The notes under the pieces: model-generated
Database searches by the model: none
Seen by the model: only the letters and a program-made list of their open reading frames with translations
Told to the model about the DNA's origin: nothing
Assembly (NCBI GenBank): GCA_009731375.1
Contig: BJOX01000314.1
Coordinates: 141,433 to 182,263, forward strand
DNA from: Paulinella micropora
Lineage: Eukaryota > Cercozoa > Imbricatea > Euglyphida
Length of the DNA stretch: 40,831 bases
Direction: 5' to 3'
Position numbers and translations under genes: made by a program
In this document: piece by piece, positions 1 to 11,920 of the stretch
Numbering within the stretch: the first letter of the stretch is position 1
Layout of the letters: every line of letters begins with the position of its first letter

Positions 1-236
1 TAATGCCCCCAACGATAGCTCGTAAAAAGTCGGTAATACAACCAAACACAGTCCTCAAAAGATGAGAATGATGTCTCGTTATATTAGCTCAGTGAAGCCA
101 AAAAGGAAAACGGCAACAGACCAGGAATAAAATGGCATCAGGTCCAATCCGGACAAATAATACTGAAAAACAAGCTGGTGCACCTGTCACCAGGAAAAGG
201 TACTTTTTACCGGCTATCCGGGGGGTGATGCCTACA
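1..236 (-). repeat. Diverged LTR of the gypsy family (solo or end of an off-window element)
   Basis: This stretch aligns along its whole length with the three LTRs at 700, 10875 and 21132. It shares the segments around 'agtcggtaatacaaccaaac', 'ctcgttatattagctcagtg' and the terminal 'gggggtgatgcctaca'. It differs by many substitutions and small indels, so it is older than the other three. No purine tract follows its right end, so it is not the 3' LTR of an element to its right. It could be a solo LTR or the 5' LTR of an element lying left of the window. Confidence 0.8.
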
Positions 237-392
237 TATTTAAGGAAACTCATCCGGTCTATCGTTGTTAATTCTGTGTTTTACTCCGCCCCTTTTTCCA
301 AGGAAGGTGCAGGGAAGAACAGAGGACGTTCTCATTAAAGGCTATATCGTCACAACTGAAGTCGCTAAAAAAGAACCAGCGCCACCTACGGT

Positions 393-682
393 TATTACTG
401 GGTACATTCAAGTGTCAAACTCAGCCATAGAATTTGTGTTAAGGGGCAGATTTCAGATTAGCGGCCAGATTTCAGATTAGTGATCAGAATTCAAATTAGT
501 TCAATTTAACTGCTATATCCGTCCGCAAAATCTGCATACTTTTTGCGAAATATTACCGTTAAATTGAACTAATTTAAATTCTGACCACTAATCTAAAATC
601 TGAGGGGCCGCTAATCTGAAATCTGACCCGGCTTAACTCAAATTCGCTGGCTGAGTTTGACACTTGAATGTACCCAGTAATA
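393..682. mobile_element. Foldback / MITE-like inverted-repeat element
   Basis: The left arm (395-510) and right arm (558-680) are imperfect reverse complements over about 115-120 bp. Their ends are 'ttactgggtacattcaag' and its complement. A loop of about 47 bp lies between them, and a TA dinucleotide lies directly outside each end (393-394, 681-682). This layout fits a small non-autonomous DNA element with a TA target duplication, as in Tc1/mariner-type MITEs. The superfamily is an inference from the TA alone. No coding capacity is visible. Inside the arms a short motif around 'gatttcagattag' is repeated. Confidence 0.7.
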
Positions 683-695
683 CAAGCTCTTCTAC

Positions 696-699
696 ATAC
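696..699. other. Left target-site duplication (ATAC) of the gypsy array
   Basis: The bases ATAC sit directly left of LTR1. The same four bases sit directly right of LTR3 at 21382-21385. Ty3/gypsy integrases usually make 4-6 bp duplications. Confidence 0.65.
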
Positions 700-949
700 T
701 GGTAAAATCCCCGAAGATAGCTCGTTAAAAAGTCGGTAATACAACCAAACACAAATCCCCCAAAGGAGAATGATGTCTCGTTATATTAGCTCAGTGAAAC
801 CGCACAAAAGAAAGCGGCAACAGACCAAGGTTAAAATGGCATTAGGTCAAATCCGGCCAAACGATATTGAAATAATGGGAAGAAACTAGGTGCACCTGAC
901 ACCAAAAAAAGTGTACTTTTTACCGGCTATCCGGGGGGTGATGCCTACA
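700..949 (-). repeat. LTR1 (3' LTR of left gypsy copy)
   Basis: This is a 250-bp repeat with TG...CA ends, almost identical to LTR2 and LTR3. Its first bases read TGG where the other two read TGT. In element orientation it is the 3' LTR, because a purine tract (plus-strand 950-966) abuts it. A TATA-like 'taatataac' can be read on the minus strand near 782-790. The close match of the three LTRs indicates recent insertion or recent homogenisation. Confidence 0.9.
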
Positions 950-966
950 GTACCCCTTCCCATTTT
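950..966 (-). other. Polypurine tract, left copy
   Basis: On the minus strand the bases just before the 3' LTR read 'aaaaatgggaaggggtac'. This is a typical primer site for plus-strand DNA synthesis. The same tract is present in the right copy at 11124-11141. Confidence 0.75.
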
Positions 967-1746
967 TATGACGGAAATATGCAATATTTTCGTCATATAA
1001 TTGCTGATTTCTTTTCTGCACCAACGCTACGGGGTGTTGCAACTAAGTGCATTAACCCACTGATAGACGGTGCATTGGATATATAAAACGCATACGCCAG
1101 GCACGAATCAACGATAAATCTCTAGCCTCGTCTTTGTAAATAAAAAACTCCTCCTTCCCCACTCGTTGTCCCCCCCGTAACTTAATTCTGAGGCAGTATG
1201 TCAAGAACGATAGTATTACTATTAAAAAATAAGAGCAGCATTACAATTTTTCTCCTCCTTCAAAAACACTTCCGATCAGTAAATACATTGTCTTTTAATA
1301 ACATACCCTTGTATACAATCGGTTATCTTAATATAGTACTAGGGGGCCAGTCCTAATAACTATATCCAAAGCCGGGGTGAGTGAGCCCGACCATGCGATA
1401 TGCCGACACAAGTAGAGACGGACCGTGCACTGGTATGACGATTTTGAGTATATCCAAAGAAAAATATTTAATATGTTTACTAGGAGAACATTTTTGAGAA
1501 CATCACCCTGAGTACTTGTTGCAGGGTCGTACCAGGAACACCATCGCTAAACTCACCAGCGATCCCCTTATACGGTGTCGTATCAATTTGCCGATTGACC
1601 TTCGCACTCATATGTTGCGATAGAAATGCCAAGTAACAACAATGGTAAAAAATTATTTCAATAAGACATGATCTGGCATGGGTAATATGAAATTAATCCA
1701 CATGCGGTCGCTCAATGTCCGACGCGTGATAAAAGAAAATTGTCAC
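967..1746 (-). other. 3' non-coding region of left gypsy copy
   Basis: About 780 bp lies between the pol stop and the polypurine tract, nearly identical to 11142-11920. No convincing ORF is present. A hairpin can form at 968-999 ('atgacggaaatatg' against 'aatattttcgtcat'), directly next to the PPT, and it is kept in both copies. Confidence 0.7.
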
Positions 1747-2229
1747 TTACTGCCTTCGTCGCCTTGCGCGAACTTCTTTGCCAGGTGGCGGGCCGCCAAC
1801 AAAAGTCAAGTCAAACTTCGACTCCTCAAGACTGTCCCAAATTCCGTTCGGGATGGCGCCCAATGATAAGTCAAAAGGGATGTCCAGCACTCCCCTAGGC
1901 AGTGACTGAATAGTCCACGCAGTGTGGTCTTTATCTCGAGGGGTGATAGTACCATCCCAAGTCTCGAGATCTTTTGCGTCTTTGTATACCGGTAAATATT
2001 GTCTAGCTTTTGGATCCTCAACAGGGTCCATGCTTCTACAGAAATGGAGTACCGGTTGTATTGTTTTTGCTGCTAAGGATCTCTTCCATGTCCGTGCTGC
2101 CCGCGTAGTCTGCGGGACTGCCACAGCTCGCATGAGATAAAGATCTGAGAGAGTGTCATCGGCAACATGAGGTTCTGCCGATCGCATCAGATAAAAAGCG
2201 TCTTGGACCCACTTGATGGTCGCTATCGC

Positions 2230-2232
2230 CTA
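2230..2232. other. 125-bp deletion junction in left pol
   Basis: The right copy holds 125 bp (12406-12530) that are absent here. The length is not a multiple of three, so the reading frame changes. The lost segment encodes a Lys/Arg/Gly-rich stretch of the C-terminal tail. Confidence 0.85.
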
Positions 2233-5200
2233 AAATAAGATCGTTTTGCGCTCTCGTCGTCTGCGCCTCCGTGAACTTCTCCTTCGTACCGCCGCGGACT
2301 ATGGGGGCTTTAGACTGAGTCCCCGCCGCGCTTTTGCGGTTTGAGCCTTTCTTACTCTCCTTCTCGGTCTCCTCCTTCTCCGAGACTGGTGCCCGATAGG
2401 CATTTTCCTCTTCTAAGGTATCCTCCTTATTGATAGGCGGTACCTCTTTGAAATCCTGCTTCATCCGTTTCAACGCCTCCTCAACGGATTCATCCTCAAT
2501 TAAGAAGGGGTCATATTTGATCAGCCTTCGAACATTCACGATTTGCACCTTCCCTCTACCCCTGATCTCATAGTTCAGAGGTCCCATCTGATCTATGATC
2601 TGGTATGGTCCTTTCCAGTGGGTAAACAGCTTAGCGCTAACCCCCTTGGGTACTTGAGGATGGTACAGGAGTACAATATCCCCAACCTGGAAACGGACTT
2701 GATCTAAGTGCGCTTGTCGCACTCCTTGTGCATCAGTCTTTCTGCGCTCCGCCTCCCTGTGCGCCGCAACTATTTGCTCCGCCTCCATCTTCGCTCTTAG
2801 TCTCATCCCGAACAACTCATCCTCATCTGCCCAAGTATCCTTTGGGTGCAGAAGCGAGGTTGGGATACTAGGCTCTTGGCCGTAAACCAATTGATATGGC
2901 GAGACTGAGCTTCTGGCTCCTCCTAGTGCCGATGAGGGTAGACAGTTCATTGCAAAGGCAAATGAAGGTGCTGCCTCCACCCAGGCTCTCTGATTCTCCT
3001 TCTTCATACAGTACATCTTAAGCGAGGCTTTGAGGGGTCTATGTACCCGCTCGATCTTGCCATTCGCTCTCGGGTTATAGGCAGTAACATATTGCCATTT
3101 CATCCCGTAGTACTTAGATAGTCTGTCGATGACTTCATTATTAAAGTCAGATCCTCGATCAGAACATATCTTTCTCTGCACTCCGATCTGCGAGACGATC
3201 CTATCGATCAGAGCCTCCCCAGTTGTCTTGCCTGTAGCGTCCTTAACAGGAACAACCCACACATAATTGGTGGCTCGATCAATGGCAGTGAGAAGGTATC
3301 TGTACCCTTCGGCCGATTCGGGGAAAGGTCCCACATGATCGATGTGTAAGAATTCAAACATCCCGGCGTGTAAAGGGAATGTACCGATCAGGCCAAAATT
3401 CGTCTTCAGCGGTGTCTTTGTGGTCTTGCATGGGATGCATGCGTCCACTTCTCTGTCTATCTCCTCCTTCATCCCCTTCCACCAAAATCGCCTCGCTATG
3501 AACCAATGGGTTCTTTGTCGACCCGGATGTGCCAGCAAGGGGCAGTTATGGGCAGCGACATATATAAAGCGCCTCAACTTCTCTGGTACCCAGAGAGTCC
3601 ATTTATCCGGCTGTGACGCAAATTTGCCGTGCTGGCCCTTGTACCACAATAGCCCATCTCTCCACGCCATCTCCTTCATCTGATCTTTGATCTGCGGAGT
3701 CTTTTTAAGCTCATTAGGGCTCTTGTATAACGTTATGAGCTCCTTGAACTCCGGATCCGTCGCCTGTTGTTGCCTCCATGCGGTAGGCGAGGCGATATGG
3801 ACAGTACCGTCATCCAACCTTACTCCTACCCTTTCTGGGTCTTCATCAAGCTCGCTTCGACTTTCCTGCGGAGGTTCAGTACAGACCTCAGTCGTCTCCT
3901 CCTCCTCTTTTATATTCGCCTTCGCGTTCTCATATGCCTCATAAGACCACTCAGCGTCTTCGAGAACATGTGCCTCACAGCATATGCCATGATCCGGGCC
4001 TTGAGGACTATATCGTAGACCCGTGCGGTCATAACGAACGCCTCTTGCCATCTGCATCGTCTCTATGTGGCTTACCTCGTACACCTTGTCCGTGGACAGA
4101 TCTATCATCTCCACTGATGATACGAGAGCCGACACCTCTGACTGAAACTCTAGCCTGGAAAGGCTATCAGCGACTACGTTTCGCTTTCCCGGTAAGTAGA
4201 CCATCGTGAAATTGAAACATGACAAGAAAGCTTGCCACCGCGCCAAACGGCCGGTTTGTTCATGATTCATCAACCAAAGAAGGTTATGATGATCGGTCCT
4301 AACCGTGAATAGAGGTCCTCCCCATAGATATTCTCTGAGCCTCTTGAGAGCCCATACTACTGCCAACGCCTCTCTCTGTCGCGTGCAGTAATTTCGTTCC
4401 GCCGCACACAGCATTCTACTAATAAACATGATCGGGCGCAACCTTTTCTCCTCATCTTCTTGTTGCAGCACCGCACCGATCGCGAACTTAGATGCATCTG
4501 TGTCGACTACGAACGGCTTCGTAAAGTCGGGCATCATAAGTACTAATCCGCCGTCCTTGGGATCTTTATAAATGAGATCTTTGAGCGTATTAAACGCCTG
4601 CAAAGCCTCCTCATCCCACTTCTCAAAGTCTCCGAAATCAATCATCCTCTCCAGCTTAGCTCGAGTTGCACCCCAATCGGGTATGAACTGGCTGTAGTAC
4701 TGTGCCATCGCAAGAAAAGAGTGTAACTCCGTGCGATTCCTTGGCAACTGTCTACTCACGATCTCCTCTCTCTTTTCGCGCGATATCGAGACTCTATTAT
4801 GAGAAATCTCGTAACCCAAATACGTCACACTTGTCTTGGCGAGTTGACATTTCTTTAAGTTGCATTTCAGGCCAAAAGCGCCGATGCGCCTGAAGACGTC
4901 TGACAAATGATCGATATGCTCCTCCATTGTGTTAGAGTATACGATGATGTCATCGATGTAGCAAAATGCATATTCTCCCGCCTTCTGTCCTCTCCTTCTC
5001 ATAAAACCATCCGCCGACTGGTCGTCATATTGACCGCTCAGCATCTTCTGCATCGCCTTCTGAAAGAGTCCCGGGGCCTGTTTAAGTCCCATCGGAAGCA
5101 CCTTCCACTGGTATATTTCCATACCGACAACGAATGCAGTCAGCCATTTGGATTTCTCGTCCAGTGGTATCTGCCAGAAGCCGTTCTTAAGGTCGATGCC

Positions 5201-5770
5201 CGAATAGAATTTAGCATTCCGCAGCACTCTTCTGCCCTCTTCTAAGGTCGGCAGAGGATTTCTCTCTTCCTCTAGCACCTTATTCACACGGGCATAATTG
5301 ATCGTCAAGCGCCATTCTCCTCCTGGCTTAGTGACGATTTTCGGTTGAGAGACAATTGGAGATGTAGATATCTCAATAAAGTCCTCATTGAGCAACTGCC
5401 TTACATTCTCCTCCGCTATCTTCGCCTCATGTATGCTCAAATTTGCCCTCCGTGGTGCCGGAGATGGCTCCGCACCCGGTATCTTGTAAAGGACAGCAGT
5501 GAAGTCCTCAGACTTTACACCACCTGCCCGAGGAGGGTCGAAAATTTCTCTATACACCTCCATCTTAGCTTTGAGAAACGCCTTCTCTCTCTCCGTGCCC
5601 ACTCCTTCTAGGATTTTCCGCGCCACCGCTTGGAAATCTTCCTCCGACATCTTTTTATGCTCCTTGAGGGGCGCTAAGTCCTCCTCCAAACTCAAATCTT
5701 CCTCGGACAAATCGTCTAGTCCCGTTCTTTCATACGTGACTGTGTCCGGCTCATCATCATGACCCAGCCC

Positions 5771-5780
5771 NNNNNNNNNN
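5771..5780. other. Assembly gap (10 N)
   Basis: The gap and its flanks (5762-5781) interrupt a stretch that runs without a break at the matching place in the right copy (about 16060). The flanking extra bases are probably an assembly join error, not an insertion. Confidence 0.9.
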
Positions 5781-7444
5781 GGCCAATTCCGACAAGCATA
5801 TCAATAAGGTTCGCGTATTGTATCGGAGCCTTACGGGTGTAAAAACCATCAAAGCATGTGAAGGCGTGAGGTATTAATTTCAACTTGTCCTGGGCTCTGA
5901 GCTTCTGCTTGTAAGCACTACTCTGCTCACGAGACCCGAGTCGACAAGCCACCACTAAAGGTTGCTTGCGGGAGGGCACCGGTATAGGATGATCAATAAG
6001 CCGGACCCTTATCTCCTGTGCCCATATCGCCTTCTCATGGTATGGCAGAATGACAGAGTACGGCTTGTTGCTCTCAAACAGAGTCCGTAAACACCTTTTC
6101 ACTTCCGTTAATGAGCGCGGCCAGGTAGGCACGTCACCCCAAAAGTTAGTGATCAAAGTTTTAATGTCATCCGCTGGAGTATCGGGGATACGCCCCTTCC
6201 TCCTTGGCACGAACGCCTCTCTCTTCTCATCTGACACCTTCGCGTGGTAACAGTAGCCATTAGTAATATGGACATCTGCACCGCCACCTTCTGCGAATCT
6301 GGCCAACGACGGGCACTGTTTCGCAACACATATTATCTCCTCATTACGCGCTACGACTAAGTCATCAATAGACTTTTTGTCCCATGCGGGAATCGTAACC
6401 GTATACGCCTGCATCTCCGTCTCCAATTGTCGGTCCAGGACAGTTCGTCCGGCACTGTGACATAGGGGTGCACATAGGCTTCAGTTACCTCATGCACGAA
6501 GGCCAAACTTTTTATCTCCGTTGCTAGACTCAGCTCAAAAGCCTCGTAGGAGTCAGTAGCGGTCATCGGATTAATATCCTCCTCCTCTTCTCTCTTCACT
6601 CCATAAATTACCCGCCGTGCGGCGCAATCGATCACAGCCCCCATCGTAGCCAATTGGTCATACGACAGCAGGATTGAACCGTGGTAATCGGGGACAACAT
6701 AGAGGTCCGCACGATATACTCGACCGGATGTCAATTTAAAAATTAATGTGACGATGCCCGTAATTTCTGTACGGCTGCCTACCCCTTTTAGGGTCCCCTT
6801 TGTTTTTCTAGTGTTTTTGTCCACCCATGCCCGGTGACCGTTTAAAAACTTCCGGCCGACAATATTAATATTCGCCATCGTATCATTACCAACTTTCAAT
6901 GTGGTTTGTAAAGTTTCACAAAAGAGGTCAGTGTAGCATAGCGCGTCCGGTCTGTGTAAACTAGCCGCTAGCACATGAATTTTTTGTTCTAAGGTTTTGA
7001 GTCTAAGCTCAAGTTCCTTGTCCTCTTTTCGTTCCTCCTCCTTCCTCTCTAGCTTAGCCTCTCGAGTATCCGGGTCTTCCGGTATCTCGGGTGTCTGTGA
7101 GACAGAGTCTGGTACACTGAGTGTACATGTGTCTACAGTAGAGACTATTGAGTCCGTCGGCGGCGAAACGACCCGCTGTTTCTTTGCAGGCGAAGGCCCA
7201 GCATTCGGTTTCGGTTTCCTCTCCTCCATCGCCTTCTTCGCCTTCCTATTTGCATCATTTATCATATTAGCTCTCGAAGGATGGACTAGCAAATGCTTAC
7301 CCTGAGGCTTTTGAGGCTGTGTGCCTTCAACTTCACGTCTAGGAGGTACGGGACTGATCGTATTCTGTTCAACAACAGCAGGCATAACCGTGACTGTCGG
7401 ATTAAAAAGAACAGTTTTTGTCCCTTCTCCCTATTCTCCTCCCG

Positions 7445-10067
7445 TCATTCTAAGACTTCAATACGCTCACCTGGGTCGGTGCCAGCGTCTTGCTGGTCCC
7501 CGCTCGCAGCGGCATATGCCTGCTGGGGATAGTTGGAGCTGAAATTGGAGCTAGAGCTATTCCAGTGTCCGCTTCCTCTGGGAGGGCGCGTTGGGGTCCT
7601 CGTTGGGGTCCAGCCTCCACTTGGACGATAGCCCGTGTGGCCTCGACCTCCCCTTCCTCCTCCTCTTTGCGTCCCTCGGGACCCTCGAGACGATCCTCTC
7701 ATTCCTCCTCCTCTTGTCGGCGCCATTGGTCGGCCCTGTTGTTGTTCTTTCGCCTCCTTCTTCTGCATCTTCTCAAGGAAGGAAATGATGGCCCCGCGGA
7801 ACTCCGCATCGTCGACCATATTTGCACTCCACTTCCTCTCCTCCAACTCCTTCTTGTACATGAAATATGTGCCCCTTCTGCTGCCTTTGAGCTCTCGCAA
7901 GAAGGTATTTCGCATCCTCACATCATCAGAGTCATGGCTGTATGGGCAGTTGCCTAAGCCAAGCTCTTGCTCCTTCTTGCACGTCATGTATGAGAAATAG
8001 CGGTAACAAGGTACCTTCTCATCTCTCCCTCTCTTCAGACCTGCCACCCGATTTGTATGTGCTGCTTGGGCACCTACAACCCCCTGTGTCGTGGTACTGG
8101 AGAGTGACTCAGTGGCAGTGTCCGATTCGGAACACGCGTCGAGCACCTCCTTGAACAGGTCGTCCGGCTGAGTAGCCGCAACAGTCTTCTCGTATATATT
8201 GGTTTCCAAAACGTCCCCCTTCTTCACCGTCTTGAAGGACGGACATAACCTCCTTGAACAGGTCGTCCGGCTGAGTAGCCGCAACAGTCTTCTCGTATAT
8301 ATTGGTTTCCAAAAAGTCCCCCTTCTTCACCGCCTTGAAGGACGGACATGATTGTATGAGCCGTGCGAGCTTGCTCGGGTGTCTGGCACACAAAGCGCTC
8401 AAGAAGTACAGAATGATGGACTTCCGGCTATAAAAGAGCCCGTACTTGGCGCTGACCTCCGTGAGGATCGCCGCCAACCTCGTGCTATCGCCTAACCCTG
8501 TGTTCACCTCTTGAAAAATTTCGAACCCGATCAAAGTACCAGTGCACAGGTGCTGATACCCATGAGTTTTAAAATATTGCAAGAGGACGGCAACTGGCAC
8601 CGTGCATTGCAGGTCTGTGGTGGTCTTTCTAGCCGACACCACTCCCGCTCGCAACGTTTTGTATGCCGCTACATCAAACCCTTGTGTAAGGATTGATGGG
8701 TCCAACAAGGTGGACAACGCCTCATACTCTTGTGTTTCGTCCGTTGGATGCTGCTTCATACAAGCATCTATCCTTCGGAGCTTGTCACGAAGGCCAGCAT
8801 CCGTATCCTTCTGACTCGCTGTCTCTGCATACAGCGTAAGAGCAGTTGGATCGGACTTGGTATATTTTTGGAAGGCCTGCATGATAGCCTGTCTGTCCTT
8901 CTTGTCGTTATTGTTGACAATGACAGTGGTAGGCGCTGAGCCAGTCGTAGAGGCGGGAGGGGCTGCATGGGTTGGCGAGGCGAAACTAGGGGGAGACAGA
9001 AAAGTTCCAGAGGAAAGTGCCTGCCTTGTTGCCGTCGCCCTAGCCAATGCAATTTGTGCCTCCAACTCCTTCCTTTCTTTTTCTGTTGCTATATCCCTGA
9101 TGTGCAGGTCTTGAGCATGATGAAAGAATGACATGAGCTCGGCTGCCTTCCGAAGAAGCAGAGTTTTCTCCGCCATCTCCTTCTCTGTTGCTTTGTTAGT
9201 AGCAGGGAGTGCCTGCTTCGGCTCCAAGATCGTATGATCCTTCGTCTGAGCCCACCTCTTCCATGCATCGTCCTTTTGAAAGGCCGCATGCAGCTTTTTC
9301 AGCTTCGTCACCCCTCCGACTTCCCCTTCTATTTCCTGCAGGACTGGGTGAGTGTCCCTGCCAAATTTGGTTTGTTGGAGTTTGCCAAAGTCAATTAACT
9401 TGGCCTCCATAAGTTTCAAAGGCACATCCATGACATTAAGCTGCCCTCGCAGGTTCTTGCCTTTAAACTCTCTTTCTCCCTTCTTTATTCCTTCGATGTC
9501 CTGACCAGGATCAAGCAACCTGACCAGTGCTCTGGTCCTCCATGGCAGCACACTTTTCGCAGACTGGTACTCATAGAGTATAGCACACTCAAACACTCCC
9601 CAAATGAGGTTGAGTAGCTCCAGTAAAGACATTTGGTCCCCATATGAGACATGTTGCACCTGTAACTGTGCACCGTCGTCTCTGAGGAATGCTGCAAGAG
9701 GCAGAGCTTGACTCGGGATGGGGTAACAGATATCCTCCTTTCTCAAGGGATCTCCCCATCGAATCTCTGGGGGAATATATAGCCATTTACCGGCCTGCTG
9801 CTCCCCTATTTTCTTCTCAAACTCCTTCTTAGTTAGTTTGGCGTATTCGGCCACCCACTGATCTTCCTCCTCCTTCTTCTCCTTCTCCTCCTCCGTCATC
9901 ATCGCTCCCTCATCTTGGACCTGGTCCATTGGATTGTCTGCTCCTCCTGTGTCAAAGGAAGGCCCTGCCAAATCCGTTTCGTCCCCTAGAGGGCCAACGA
10001 GCGTATTTACATCTTCTGGGGTTTGAGCACTCGCCCCTCCGTCATCCTCAGTCCATTCTTCAGACAT
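7445..10067 (-). pseudogene. gag: gag of gypsy element, left copy, frameshifted by a duplication
   Basis: Gag would form the retrotransposon particle and bind its RNA. The ATG at 10065-10067 has a good context (gcgaccATGt). The N-terminal half is acidic and Lys-rich, the middle is helical and capsid-like, and the C-terminal part has a CCCH finger (CYRYFSYMTC, then C and PYSH) followed by an RGG-rich tail. A direct tandem duplication of 103 bp (8145-8247 repeated at 8248-8350) shifts the frame, so the reading runs 10067-8109 and then 8284-7445 in another frame. The ORF ends at TGA 7445-7447, followed by CGG. The matching single-copy sequence in the right element shows that the duplication is secondary. 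Confidence 0.88.
8145..8350. repeat. 103-bp tandem duplication inside gag
   Basis: Two adjacent copies start at 8145 and 8248 with 'acctccttgaacaggtcgtc'. The right element has a single copy (about 18426-18528). The second copy matches the right element more closely than the first does. The length causes a frameshift in gag. Confidence 0.9.
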
Positions 10068-10210
10068 GGTCGCTGGGGGAATATGAGTGGGACAGAGCTG
10101 ATTCTACCCCGTATTTGCTCTGTTCGTCTCTGGGGAACGAATAGAGAGAAAAGATGAAAAGATAGTATAGAGAGAGAGTGTCTCACCTCTATGTCTTATG
10201 TGTGTGTGTG

Positions 10211-10261
<51 letters not shown>

Positions 10262-10855
10262 TGAGAAAGAAGTAGTCTGTACGACTTTCTCTGAAAATTT
10301 GATCTCCTTCTCCACTCCTCTTCTCTTTTGCTCTTTTTGTTGTTGTATCTGTTATGAGGTACTAGGACCTACGTACAGATAGTGTCAAAGAGGCTTGAGA
10401 AGCACTCCTTGAGAAGTCGACTTGTCGTCGGATAGGTGTTCAGACCTACTTTCGAAAAACAGTCAGAGATTTGCAAAAATACTCTGATGTGTGTGACTTG
10501 AGAGGCAACTAAGTGCACAGACTTGAGAGGGAGAGTACTAGGCTCGTGTCCTTCAAGTTTGTTTGTCACTGTGAGTGTTTGTTCGTACGTCTGTTGACTT
10601 ACTCTGTCTCTGCCTCAAGGGAGAACAGGAGAACAGAAAAGATGTCTGGTATCTGCCTCAAGGGAGAACAGGGATAAAGGCTGTGGAGAGGGTACTGGGA
10701 CACCTACTCACAAACGCCTAGACGTATTGTTTTGCAAAAGAGCTTGTGTGGGGATGTGTTGGAGTATTTGTTGTTTGAGTCTGCCTACTCAATGGAGATA
10801 GGTCAGCCCAAATTTTCCTTCTGCCGTCAAAGGACAAGCCAGAAAAGAAATCAGC
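10068..10855 (-). other. 5' leader of left gypsy copy, with (TG)n and poly-T
   Basis: About 790 bp lies between PBS and gag with no supported ORF. On the plus strand it holds a (TG)n run (about 10198-10224) followed by about 36 T (10225-10260). A short duplicated motif around 'tgcctcaagggagaacagg' occurs near 10613 and 10653. On the minus strand a splice-like donor (AG|GTGAGA, near 10186) and a pyrimidine-rich acceptor (TTCCCCAG, ending at 10130) would bound a 57-nt intron. This intron is speculative. Confidence 0.6.
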
Positions 10856-10873
10856 CGTGTGCTGGTGACTCCA
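10856..10873 (-). other. Primer-binding site, left copy
   Basis: One base inside the 5' LTR, the minus strand reads 'tggagtcaccagcacacg'. It starts with the TGG expected to pair with a tRNA CCA end. I cannot name the tRNA. The right copy has the same site at 21113-21130. Confidence 0.65.
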
Positions 10874-10874
10874 A

Positions 10875-11123
10875 TGTTAAAATCCCCGAAGATAGCTCGT
10901 TAAAAAGTCGGTAATACAACCAAACACAAATCCCCAAAGGAGAATGATGTCTCGTTATATTAGCTCAGTGAAACCGCACAAAAGAAAGCGGCAACAGACC
11001 AAGGTTAAAATGGCATTAGGTCAAATCCGGCCAAACGATATTGAAATAATGGGAAGAAACTAGGTGCACCTGACACCAAAAAAAGTGTACTTTTTACCGG
11101 CTATCCGGGGGGTGATGCCTACA
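10875..11123 (-). repeat. LTR2, shared by both gypsy copies
   Basis: This 249-bp TG...CA repeat is nearly identical to LTR1 and LTR3. It has a PBS on its left side (10856-10873) and a PPT on its right (11124-11141). It therefore serves as 5' LTR of the left copy and 3' LTR of the right copy, the signature of a head-to-tail tandem. Confidence 0.92.
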
Positions 11124-11141
11124 GTACCCCTTCCCATTTTT
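11124..11141 (-). other. Polypurine tract, right copy
   Basis: The tract is identical to that at 950-966 and directly abuts LTR2. Confidence 0.75.
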
Positions 11142-11920
11142 ATGACGGAAATATGCAATATTTTCGTCATATAATTGCTGATTTCTTTTCTGCACCAACG
11201 CTACGGGGTGTTGCAACTAAGTGCATTAACCCACTGATAGACGGTGCATTGGATATATAAAACGCATACGCCAGGCACGAATCAACGATAAATCTCTAGC
11301 CTCGTCTTTGTAAATAAAAAACTCCTCCTTCCCCACTCGTTGTCCCCCCCGTAACTTAATTCTGAGGCAGTATGTCAAGAACGATAGTATTACTATTAAA
11401 AAATAAGAGCAGCATTATAATTTTTCTCCTCCTTCAAAAACACTTCCGATCAGTAAATACATTGTCTTTTAATAACATACCCTTGTATACAATCGGTTAT
11501 CTTAATATAGTACTAGGGGGCCAGTCCTAATAACTATATCCAAAGCCGGGGTGAGTGAGCCCGACCATGCGATATGCCGACACAAGTAGAGACGGACCGT
11601 GCACTGGTATGACGATTTTGAGTATATCCAAAGAAAAATATTTAATATGTCTACTAGGAGAACATTTTTGAGAACATCACCCTGAGTACTTGTTGCAGGG
11701 TCGTACCAGGAACACCATCGCTAAACTCACCAGCGATCCCCTTATACGGTGTCGTATCAATTTGCCGATTGACCTTCGCACTCATATGTTGCGATAGAAA
11801 TGCCAAGTAACAACAATGGTAAAAAATTATTTCAATAAGACATGATCTGGCATGGGTAATATGAAATTAATCCACATGCGGTCGCTCAATGTCCGACGCG
11901 TGATAAAAGAAAATTGTCAC
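11142..11920 (-). other. 3' non-coding region of right gypsy copy
   Basis: About 780 bp is nearly identical to 967-1746, with only a few substitutions. The PPT-adjacent hairpin starts at about 11142. No supported ORF is present. Confidence 0.7.

Larger units (their letters stand above)
1747..7385 (-). pseudogene. pol: Ty3/gypsy pol, left copy, broken
   Basis: This is the same polyprotein as the intact copy at 11921-17665. In order it carries the protease-like region (DTM at 6876-6884), RT with YIDD, RNase H, integrase (HHCC, DDE), GPY/F and the long C-terminal tail. It is disrupted in four places compared with the right copy. A C is missing at about 7422-7424, between the gag stop and the pol ATG. 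Another C is missing at about 6422-6424. An N gap with extra flanking bases lies at 5762-5781. A 125-bp deletion at 2230/2232 shifts the frame in the C-terminal tail, so the last 130 or so residues (1747-2187) are read in another frame. The ATG at 7383-7385 matches the intact copy. The point changes are few, so the copy is young, and some of the breaks may be assembly errors. Confidence 0.9.

Noticed and set aside
132-480. Small ORFs near the left edge
   Set aside because: They lie in the old LTR and foldback element and show no coding character.
5762-5781. Insertion in the left pol
   Set aside because: It is a scaffold gap with a few extra bases. The right copy reads straight through.
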